From CAZCGA01 sp964498075 (GTDB lineage: Bacteria; Desulfobacterota; Binatia; HRBIN30): a stretch of DNA of 64,000 nucleotides. Where the stretch lies: assembly GCA_964498075.1 (NCBI GenBank), contig CAZCGA010000001.1:62001-126000 (forward strand), given 5' to 3'. This document shows, one piece after another, positions 11,740 through 18,556 of this stretch. Below the pieces are notes generated by a model. The model saw nothing but the letters and a program-made list of their open reading frames with translations, ran no database searches and was not told where the DNA came from. Made by a program: the position numbers and the translations under genes. Numbering within the stretch: the first letter of the stretch is position 1; the number at the start of each line of letters is the position of its first letter.

Positions 11740-12474
11740 TCAGTCTCCTTCCTGACCCGCGCCGGGGCGGTTCCAGACCTCCCAGGGGGCCTGTCCGCTG
11801 GCACAGAGGTCGTCGAGCGCCTGCTTGTCCTTGAAGGTGTCCATGTTCTTCCAGAAGCCGTCGTACTGGTAGCCGAGCAGGCGGCCTTCGCGCACGAGCC
11901 GGCGGAAGGGCTCGTCGACGAGATCTTCGCCGTCGCGGATGTAGTCGAAGATCGCACGCTGGAAGACGAAGTAGCCGCCGTTGACCCGCAGGTCCGTCGC
12001 TGCGGCTTCCGCGATATCGACCACCGTCCCGTCGTCTCGCGTCTTGACGAAATGGTAGCTCAGGGCCGGCTTGATGCACAGAAAGGCGCCGAGCTTGCCG
12101 CTCGCATGGAAGGCGCCGATGAGGTCGGGCAAGTGCAGGTCGGTCAGACCGTCGGCGTAGTTGGCCAGGAACACCGCTTCGCCATCGAGGTACTTCCTGG
12201 CTCGGTAGAAGCGTTCGCCGATGCTCGAGCGCACGCCGGTGTCGGCGAAGGTGATCCGCCAGTCGCGCATTTCGGGGCCGCGGAAGTAGCCCTCGATCGC
12301 CTCGCCCTTGTAGCCCAGGCACAGGATGAAGTCCTTGTGGCCGTAGTGGGCATAGTACCGCATCACGTGCCAGAGGATCGGACGGCCACCGATCGTGACG
12401 AGCGGCTTGGGGACGGCGTCATGCCCGTCGCGCATCCGCATCCCGAGACCACCGCAGAACAGGACGACCTTCAT
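11740..12474 (-). CDS. rfbF: Glucose-1-phosphate cytidylyltransferase-like protein
   Basis: About 244 residues. The start MKVVLFCGGLGMRMRDG carries the nucleotide-binding GG.G.R motif, followed by PKPLVTIGGRPILWHVMRYY; this pattern is characteristic of RfbF, which makes CDP-glucose for deoxysugar synthesis. The C-terminal region contains the FWKNMDTFKDK segment typical of RfbF. The chosen ATG at 12474 begins the core fold exactly; twelve upstream codons are open but look non-native. The expected partner RfbG (CDP-glucose 4,6-dehydratase) is absent from this window. Confidence 0.87.
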   Translation of the reverse strand: MKVVLFCGGLGMRMRDGHDAVPKPLVTIGGRPILWHVMRYYAHYGHKDFILCLGYKGEAIEGYFRGPEMRDWRITFADTGVRSSIGERFYRARKYLDGEAVFLANYADGLTDLHLPDLIGAFHASGKLGAFLCIKPALSYHFVKTRDDGTVVDIAEAAATDLRVNGGYFVFQRAIFDYIRDGEDLVDEPFRRLVREGRLLGYQYDGFWKNMDTFKDKQALDDLCASGQAPWEVWNRPGAGQEGD

Positions 12475-12534
12475 CTGACCCCAGAAAGAACAACGGAAGG
12501 AAAAAGACAAGCAGAGTGTGTAGCGTGCGGCGGC

Positions 12535-12672
12535 TCATCGGAGAGTAGATACGCCACGGCTGTACCGAATGTGGTCCGCGAGGCGCAACGCCAGCGCCAC
12601 GATGGTCAGCGTCGGCGGTGCGGTCCCTCCCGTTGGGAAGACCGAGCTCCCGGCAATGAACAGGTTCGATCA
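12535..12672 (-). pseudogene. Remnant: C-terminal tail of a GMC family oxidoreductase
   Basis: About 45 codons in one frame encode LFIAGSSVFPTGGTAPPTL followed by TIVALALRLADHI, the diagnostic C-terminal FAD/substrate-site tail of glucose-methanol-choline oxidoreductases, then a stop at 12535. There is no start codon and nothing upstream of it belongs to this family: the reading frame begins at the rfbC stop. The remaining roughly 450-550 codons of a GMC enzyme are missing, so this is what is left after a deletion or recombination between rfbC and the cytidylyltransferase gene. Confidence 0.8.
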
Positions 12673-13209
12673 GGAACCCGGCGCGGCAAAGTCTGGATAG
12701 GTACGATCCTGCTCGGAGATGAGTGTGACCTCCAGCGGCCAAGCGATCCGGAAGGCCGGGTCGTTCCAGCGTACGCCGCCGGCGGCGCCCGGCGTGTAGA
12801 ATTCCGACACCTGGTAGAAAACCTCGGTGTCGTCCTCGAGCGTCTGGAACGCGTGCGCGAAGCCCTCCGGGATGTAGAGCATCCGGCGGTTGCGCGCACT
12901 GAGCTCGAGGCCGAAGTGTCGAAGGAAGGTCGCCGAGTCCGGGCGCAGGTCGACGACAACGTCGTAGAGCGCTCCCGCCGTGCAGCGCACAAGCTTCACT
13001 TCACCGTGCGGTGGGTGCTGGAAGTGCAGGCCGCGCAACGTTCCGCTATGCCGGTTGAAGGAGATGTTGCACTGCACGACCCGGGGGTTCAGATGCCGCG
13101 CCTCGAACTCGCGGGCGCAGAAGGCGCGGGCGAAGAAGCCGCGCTCGTCCTCGAGCCGTTCGGGCTCGAGGACGACGGCGCCAGCCAGTGGCGTGTCGGT
13201 GAAGATCAT
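12670..13209 (-). CDS. rfbC: dTDP-4-dehydrorhamnose 3,5-epimerase family protein
   Basis: 179 residues, the usual cupin-fold length. Visible are DERGFFAR, the substrate-binding NISFNRHSGTLRGLHFQ segment with the catalytic-base histidine region, and YIPEGFAHAFQTLED. It epimerises a 4-keto-6-deoxy nucleotide sugar. The ATG at 13209 overlaps the methyltransferase stop (ATGA) and is preceded by AGGTGATC. With a CDP-glucose-forming enzyme and a sugar C-methyltransferase beside it, the real substrate may be a CDP-sugar, not dTDP-rhamnose precursor; this is inference. Confidence 0.92.
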   Translation of the reverse strand: MIFTDTPLAGAVVLEPERLEDERGFFARAFCAREFEARHLNPRVVQCNISFNRHSGTLRGLHFQHPPHGEVKLVRCTAGALYDVVVDLRPDSATFLRHFGLELSARNRRMLYIPEGFAHAFQTLEDDTEVFYQVSEFYTPGAAGGVRWNDPAFRIAWPLEVTLISEQDRTYPDFAAPGS

Positions 13210-14444
13210 GGGATCACCTGCAGGGTCGGGATCGGGATCACGAACTGGCCTCCCCATGCACGGATGCCACGCATCTGCTCGATGATCTCGTCCTTGAAGT
13301 TCCAGGGAAGGACGAACAGATAGTCCGGCTTGGTCTCCGTGATCCGGTCGGGGTGATGGATCGGAATCCTGGTGCCGGGGAGGAACTTGCCTTGCTTGTA
13401 CGGGTTGCGGTCCACGGTGTAGTCGATGAAGTCCGTCCGCACCCCGCAGTAGTTGAGCAGCGTGTTGCCCTTACCCGGCGCGCCGTAGCCGACCACGCTG
13501 CGGCCGCGGCGCTTGGCGTCGACGAGGAACTCGAGGATCCGGCGCTTGGTTTCTTTCACTTGCTCCGCGAAGTCGTCGTAACATTCCAGGCGATCGAGGC
13601 CGGCGGAACGCTCGCGGTCCGCGAGGGCGGCGCCCGTGGGGCGCGCCGGATGGGTGGTGTCGCCGGCGTGACAGAGATAGAGCCGCAGCGACCCGCCGTG
13701 GGTCGGCAGCTCATCCACGTCGAAGCAGCGCAGGCCGTGACGCGCGAAGATCTTCGCGGCCGTCAGGAAGGAAAAGTAGGAGAAATGTTCGTGATAGATG
13801 GTATCGAACTGATTCTCCTCCATGAGCCGCATCAGGTGCGGGAACTCGATGGTCGCGATGCCCCGCGGTTTCAGGAGGGTCTGAATCCCGGCCACGAAGT
13901 CGTGAATGTCCGGAACCTGCGCCAGCACGTTGTTGCCGGCGATGAGATCGGCGTGCTGCCCGTTTGCAACCAGGTCGCGGGCCGTCGTTGCACCGAAGAA
14001 CTCCACCCGCGTGGGAACGTTCCGCTGGCGCGCCGCCACGGCGATGTTCGCCGCCGGATCGATGCCGAGGACCCGAATGCCCTTGGCGACGAAGTGCTGC
14101 AGCAGATAGCCGTCGTTGCTTCCGACCTCGACGACGAAGCTATCGGCAGCCAACCCAAAGCGCTCGGTGATCATCTCCACATAGCGCTTGGCACTCTGCA
14201 CCCAGCTGTCCGCGTACGAGGAGAAATAAGCGTACTCGGTGAAGATCTCCTCGCGCGGAACGAACTCTTCGAGCTGCACCAGGAAGCAGGATTCGCACAC
14301 GTAGGTGCGCAGCGGATAGAAGGGCTCCGGCTCGTTGTAGCGCTCCGCACTGACATAGCTCTCGCAGAGAGGAGTGGTCCCCAGGTCGACGAACGTATGG
14401 CGCAGGGGCGTGGAGCAGAAGCGGCAGGCGGGCACCCGCATCAT
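13206..14444 (-). CDS. Sugar C-methyltransferase-like SAM-dependent methyltransferase
   Basis: 412 residues. The N-terminus has a four-cysteine zinc domain (CRFC ... CESC, Methyltransf_13 type), then a SAM-binding Rossmann core (VVEVGSNDGYLLQHF, IDPAANIA) and a C-terminal Methyltransf_14-like domain (VVGYGAPGKGNTLLNYCG). This three-part architecture is that of TylC3/EvaC type enzymes that methylate C-3 of keto-deoxy nucleotide sugars. The ATG at 14444 overlaps the upstream glycosyltransferase stop (ATGA), and its own stop overlaps rfbC in the same way, so the three are translationally coupled. Confidence 0.88.
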   Translation of the reverse strand: MMRVPACRFCSTPLRHTFVDLGTTPLCESYVSAERYNEPEPFYPLRTYVCESCFLVQLEEFVPREEIFTEYAYFSSYADSWVQSAKRYVEMITERFGLAADSFVVEVGSNDGYLLQHFVAKGIRVLGIDPAANIAVAARQRNVPTRVEFFGATTARDLVANGQHADLIAGNNVLAQVPDIHDFVAGIQTLLKPRGIATIEFPHLMRLMEENQFDTIYHEHFSYFSFLTAAKIFARHGLRCFDVDELPTHGGSLRLYLCHAGDTTHPARPTGAALADRERSAGLDRLECYDDFAEQVKETKRRILEFLVDAKRRGRSVVGYGAPGKGNTLLNYCGVRTDFIDYTVDRNPYKQGKFLPGTRIPIHHPDRITETKPDYLFVLPWNFKDEIIEQMRGIRAWGGQFVIPIPTLQVIP

Positions 14445-15412
14445 GCGACGCCTGTGTCGGATCCCGGGCGTCGTGAAGGCGGGAGCGCACGCCGCAGAGC
14501 CCGCCGCAGGAAGCTCGCCCCGCCGCGCTCCAGCTCTCGGCCGAGCACGGGGACTCTCAACAGGAACCACTTCGCGATCAAATGCGTGCAACGGAGTTTC
14601 TGGCCGAGGGGATTCGGGACGCGTGCGATGGTGCGCAGGTAGTTGGCACACAGAGTCCAATGGCGGAGCGGGGTCGTGCCCGCGTTTCGGGGATCGTACC
14701 ACACGGCCAGCTCGGCATCGGAGCGGTTGGCGCGCGTCGATTTCCCGGCGTGGTCACGGAAAAAGAATAGCGGCTCGCCCACCTCGTGCAGCTCGCCGCG
14801 CAGGGCGAGCTCCGCGAGTAGGATCATGTCCGAGGAGGGGTAAGCACCATGAAGCTGGGTCTGGCGCAGCACCTCGAGGCGGATCACTCCGAACTGCATG
14901 TGGCAGAGGCCGGAGTTCCTGACCAGGGCCCGGAAGCGCTGGTAGGGCACGGGCGACGTCGCCTTCGCGGGTTCCTGGTACGCGGAGAGAATCCGGCCGT
15001 CCTCGTCGATGATGTAGGATCGCGGAAAGCAAAGGATGGCGCGCGGGGTGTGGTCGAGAACCTCGATGCAGCGCCGCACGAAATCCGGCGCGCAGACGTC
15101 GTCGTGCGCCGCCCACTTGAAGTATGGCGAATCGGCGAGCTGGACGACGTAGTTGAAGTTCCACGCCGCACCACGGTTCGCCTCGGACCGATGGTAACGG
15201 ACTCTCCCATCACGTTGGCGATACGATCGGCAAATCCCCTCGGTGCCGTCGGTTGAGGCGTTGTCGGAAATGATGAGCCGAAAGTCCGAGAACGTTTGAC
15301 CGAGGAGGGAATCGATCGCTTGCGCCAGATAGCGCTCGCCGTTATACACCGGCAAACCGATGGAGAGCCGGGGCGGTCGAGACGCATCGGCGCGCACTCC
15401 GGGGGATTGCAT
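14441..15412 (-). CDS. GT2 family glycosyltransferase
   Basis: 323 residues. The GT-A fold is clear: LSIGLPVYNGERYL, IISDNASTDGT and KWAAHDDVCAPDF, where HDD takes the place of the usual DXD metal motif. A C-terminal basic segment (FLRRALRRALPPSRR) may sit at the membrane surface. It is the first gene of the minus-strand sugar operon and probably adds a sugar in the cell-surface glycan made by the downstream nucleotide-sugar enzymes. The donor and acceptor cannot be read from the sequence. Confidence 0.88.
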   Translation of the reverse strand: MQSPGVRADASRPPRLSIGLPVYNGERYLAQAIDSLLGQTFSDFRLIISDNASTDGTEGICRSYRQRDGRVRYHRSEANRGAAWNFNYVVQLADSPYFKWAAHDDVCAPDFVRRCIEVLDHTPRAILCFPRSYIIDEDGRILSAYQEPAKATSPVPYQRFRALVRNSGLCHMQFGVIRLEVLRQTQLHGAYPSSDMILLAELALRGELHEVGEPLFFFRDHAGKSTRANRSDAELAVWYDPRNAGTTPLRHWTLCANYLRTIARVPNPLGQKLRCTHLIAKWFLLRVPVLGRELERGGASFLRRALRRALPPSRRPGSDTGVA

Positions 15413-15565
15413 GGCTTGCCGCGTTCGTACTCGGTGAGGCTGCGCGGGTCAAGGTAAGAGGAAAGCGGCGTGCAGCTGCCTCCCAACTTCGACGATCACG
15501 GGACACCATCGTGAGGCTCCCGGCCTTCGTCGCTCGGCACTCTGCGACACAGGTGTAAATCTGGG

Positions 15566-16678
15566 ATGAGTTACGAAGTCATCGACTATCGCCCGGAGCT
15601 CGACCCACAGATCGTACGGCTGCAGACGCACCTGTGGAGCCGGGACCAAACCCGCAATGCCGCCTACTTGAAATGGAAGTACGCCGACAATCCCTTTCTC
15701 GACGAGACGCTGATCTACCTCGCACTGTCCGGTGGCGACGTTGTCGGCATGCGCGGGATGTTCGGATCTCTGTGGCAGGCGGATGAGGACGCGGCGCTGC
15801 ATCTTCTTCCCTGCGCCGACGACGTAGTCGTCGCGCCGGAGCACCGCAACCGTGGCGTGATGAACCGCCTCATGAAGGTCAGCGTCGACGACGTCGCGCG
15901 CCGCGGCTTCCGCTTTTCCGTCAGCCTCAGCGCCGGCCCGATCACGTTCGTCAGCTCGGTGGCGGCCGGCTGGCGTTCGCCGGGCCCCTATCAACCCGTG
16001 TGGCGCGTCAGCCGGTTGCCGCGGAGCCTGGAGCAGCTGAGAGCGCTCGTCGGAACGCGCGTCTACGGTCGCGCCGCCGCGGCGCTGCGGACGCTGCTCG
16101 CGCGCACCGCGTTCGATCACCTCGACCGCGCAGCCCGGCGACACTCGGGACCGGTGTCGCTGCACCGCGATGCGCGCCCGGAAGCGATGGCCGAGCTGAT
16201 CGCGCGTCTCCCCTGGGACGGCCGCATCCGCCACATACGCGACGCGCGCTACTTCGCGTGGCGCTTCCGCAACCCGCTCCACGTGTATCGGTTCCTGTTC
16301 TGGGACGACGGCGGGTTGCAAGGCTACTTGGTGCTGCAGCGATACCAGTCGCTGTGGGCCGATCCGCAGCAGGTCAACATCGCCGACTGGGAGGCGACCG
16401 ACGATCGAGTGCGCGCCGGGCTGCTCGCCGCCGCATTGAGCTGGGGGCGCGTCACCCGGATCCAGGCGTGGACTGCGAGCGTCGGCGAGTCCAGCCGCAC
16501 GATGCTCCGCGATCAAGGCTTCGCGCCGGAACCGGGCGACGTCCGAACCCAGAACCAGGGCGCTCTGGTATGCCGGCTGGGGGACGCGCCCGCCGCAGAG
16601 CGCTGGGGGCTCGGCAGCCGCGATCTGCTGAACAGCGCCGACTGGGACCTGCGGATGCTCTACTCGATGGCGGCGTGA
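15566..16678 (+). CDS. GNAT-like acetyltransferase
   Basis: 370 residues. The N-terminal half shows a GNAT acetyl-CoA-binding core: TLIYLALSGGDVVGMRG leading to DDVVVAPEHRNRGVMNRLM, where R.RG.....LM is the pyrophosphate-binding turn. The C-terminal half may be a second, degenerate GNAT-like domain. Proteins of this shape are found in polysaccharide loci and may N- or O-acylate sugars or act like FemAB-type transferases. It is divergent from the minus-strand sugar operon (153-base gap) and 33 bases before a glycosyltransferase. Confidence 0.72.
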   Translation: MSYEVIDYRPELDPQIVRLQTHLWSRDQTRNAAYLKWKYADNPFLDETLIYLALSGGDVVGMRGMFGSLWQADEDAALHLLPCADDVVVAPEHRNRGVMNRLMKVSVDDVARRGFRFSVSLSAGPITFVSSVAAGWRSPGPYQPVWRVSRLPRSLEQLRALVGTRVYGRAAAALRTLLARTAFDHLDRAARRHSGPVSLHRDARPEAMAELIARLPWDGRIRHIRDARYFAWRFRNPLHVYRFLFWDDGGLQGYLVLQRYQSLWADPQQVNIADWEATDDRVRAGLLAAALSWGRVTRIQAWTASVGESSRTMLRDQGFAPEPGDVRTQNQGALVCRLGDAPAAERWGLGSRDLLNSADWDLRMLYSMAA

Positions 16679-16711
16679 GCCGAGCCGCTGCCGCGGAGTC
16701 GAAGAGTCACG

Positions 16712-17695
16712 ATGCCGCCGCCGAAGGTCACGGTCATCATCCCCACCTACAATCGAGCCCGGTATCTCGGCGAGGCGATCGGCAGCGTCCTGGCGCAGAC
16801 CTTTGCAGACTTCGAGCTGATCGTCGTCGACGACGGATCGACGGATGACACGCCGGCGCTGCTCGCCGAGACCAGCGACCCGCGGCTCCACCGTCTGCGT
16901 CAGGATCACCGCGGCGTCAGCGCGGCCTTGAACACGGGCATACGTGCGTCGCAGGGCGTGTACATCGCCCGCCTGGACTCGGATGATGTGTGGCGCCCCG
17001 ACATGCTGCACACGCTCAGCGCGGTGCTCGACACGCGTCCGGAAATCAGCGTGGTCTACGGCATCGGCCAAGCGATGGACGCCGGCGGACGGCTCTTGCG
17101 TCCCACGCGAGGGATGCCGCTGCGATTTCGCGACGACGCATTGCGCAGCATGCTGTACGAGGATTGTACCTGCAGTATCACGACGGTCGCGCGGCGCTCG
17201 TGCTTCGACCGCGTCGGCTGGTACGACGAGTCGCTGCCGCCGAACGAGGACTGGGACATGTCGCTGCGGATGGCGCAGCACTATCGCTTCGCGTTCGTCG
17301 ATCGGGTGCTGGCGTACTACCGCCGGCACGACGACAACATGACCGCGCGCCGCTCGATGCAGTTTCGCACCGCCCTGCAGACGCGCACGAAGCCGCTCGA
17401 CAAGTTTTTCAGTCAGCCCGATCTGTCCCTGGAGGCCGCCGCCATGCGGCCGGTGGCTTACGAGAACGTGCATCTCTACTGCGGCCTGCTGTGGCTCCGC
17501 GTGCGTGATCTCGGCAACGCCGGCCGCGAGCTCGGTCGCGCCCTGCGCGTCGCGAGGAATCCTTTGCGGACCGTCGTTCGAATCGTCTGGTTCGCTCTGA
17601 TCGCCGAGTACCTCGGCCGCTGCGCGCTGGGCCAACGTCTGATCGTCTGGCTGACGGGCCTTCGACGCCGCTGGCTGCGGGAGGGCGCGCCCTGA
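16712..17695 (+). CDS. GT2 family glycosyltransferase
   Basis: 327 residues. Canonical GT-A motifs are VTVIIPTYNRARYLGEA, LIVVDDGSTDDTP, and the metal-binding DSDD at about residue 90, then an NEDWDMSLRM acceptor-side motif (the ED.D signature of family 2). The C-terminus has a hydrophobic patch (VVRIVWFALIAEYLG) that could associate with the membrane. It is cotranscribed with the preceding GNAT gene and likely adds a sugar to the same surface glycan. Confidence 0.9.
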   Translation: MPPPKVTVIIPTYNRARYLGEAIGSVLAQTFADFELIVVDDGSTDDTPALLAETSDPRLHRLRQDHRGVSAALNTGIRASQGVYIARLDSDDVWRPDMLHTLSAVLDTRPEISVVYGIGQAMDAGGRLLRPTRGMPLRFRDDALRSMLYEDCTCSITTVARRSCFDRVGWYDESLPPNEDWDMSLRMAQHYRFAFVDRVLAYYRRHDDNMTARRSMQFRTALQTRTKPLDKFFSQPDLSLEAAAMRPVAYENVHLYCGLLWLRVRDLGNAGRELGRALRVARNPLRTVVRIVWFALIAEYLGRCALGQRLIVWLTGLRRRWLREGAP

Positions 17696-17786
17696 AGGGC
17701 TCAGGCAGGTGTGGGAGCCGCTGCCATTGCCTCGCTGCCGTCACAATGGCAGAGTCGCCCGCAGCCTGGTCGTGACGGAGCGGATC

Positions 17787-18479
17787 ATGCCTACTGGCGA
17801 ACGGGAGTTCACGCGCGAGCTGCTGCAAACGATCGACGCGAAGCGGACCTTCGGTCGCCATCCCCTCTGGCTGAGGATCAGCGCGGGCAAGCTACCGCGC
17901 CCGAGCCTACAAACCTGGGCGCAGCAGTTCTTCCTGCAGGTGCGTGAGTTTCCGCGCGCCGTGAGCGGGCTGCACGCCAGCTGCCCGTTTGCCGATGAGC
18001 GCGTCAAGCTGGCGGAGAGTCTCTACGAAGAGGAGACCGGCCGCATCTCGGGGTGCAACGTCTCGCATCCCGAGCTGTTCATCCGTTTCGCAGAGGGTCT
18101 CGGTCTCACCCGTGCGGAGATCGTCGACGCTCCGCCGTTCCCCGGCACGGCGGCATTGATCGCCTGGTTCGAGTCGGCCACCAGGGAGCTCTCGTTCATC
18201 GAAGGGGCGGCCGCGATCAACCTCGCGGCCGAGGGGCAGGTGCCGGGAGCCTTCGCGCCCTTCGCCCGCGCGCTCGAGCGACACTATGGGCTCACGCACG
18301 AGCAGGTCGCCTTCTGGGACATTCACGAGGAAGCCGATCGCGAGCACAGCGACATCGGCGACCACATCGTCACCCGCCACGCCACCACCAGCGAGTGGCA
18401 GGAGAAAATCCGCCGTGCGCTTCGCCGCTCCTTGGATCTGTGGTGGGAGTTCTTCGACGACATCGAGCGTCGGCTGTAG
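17787..18479 (+). CDS. Haem-oxygenase-like di-iron oxygenase (CADD/PqqC/TenA superfamily)
   Basis: 230 residues, all-helical. The chosen ATG at 17787 follows GGAGCGG. Putative metal ligands occur at the positions known from CADD and SznF: a glutamate in the EEETGR segment (around E83), H94 in VSHPELF, E149 in NLAAEGQVP, then H180, D184 and H187 in the IHEEADREH motif. The H-x3-D-x2-H spacing matches CADD (H174, D178, H181). Members of this group use a di-iron centre and O2 for C-C bond cleavage, N-oxygenation or decarboxylation. The substrate is unknown; neighbours are glycan genes on one side and the caspase cluster on the other. Confidence 0.8.
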   Translation: MPTGEREFTRELLQTIDAKRTFGRHPLWLRISAGKLPRPSLQTWAQQFFLQVREFPRAVSGLHASCPFADERVKLAESLYEEETGRISGCNVSHPELFIRFAEGLGLTRAEIVDAPPFPGTAALIAWFESATRELSFIEGAAAINLAAEGQVPGAFAPFARALERHYGLTHEQVAFWDIHEEADREHSDIGDHIVTRHATTSEWQEKIRRALRRSLDLWWEFFDDIERRL

Positions 18480-18556
18480 GGGGCTCGGACGTCGCCAAAG
18501 GTCATGCGCCTGCCGATGTAATAAAGAGAGTGAAGAAGCGCGCTGTCATACCAGTA

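Noticed and set aside
11738..12322. A longer start for the LmbE gene
   Set aside because: This part reads the RfbF gene in the wrong frame; a GTG with a good ribosome site at 11737 gives the natural protein.
15449..17635. A 728-codon open frame antisense to the GNAT and glycosyltransferase genes
   Set aside because: It is opposite well-supported genes, has no family features and follows from the high GC third positions. Similar long shadow frames at 7359-10376 (plus), 53312-55462 (minus) and 58297-60357 (minus) were dropped for the same reason.
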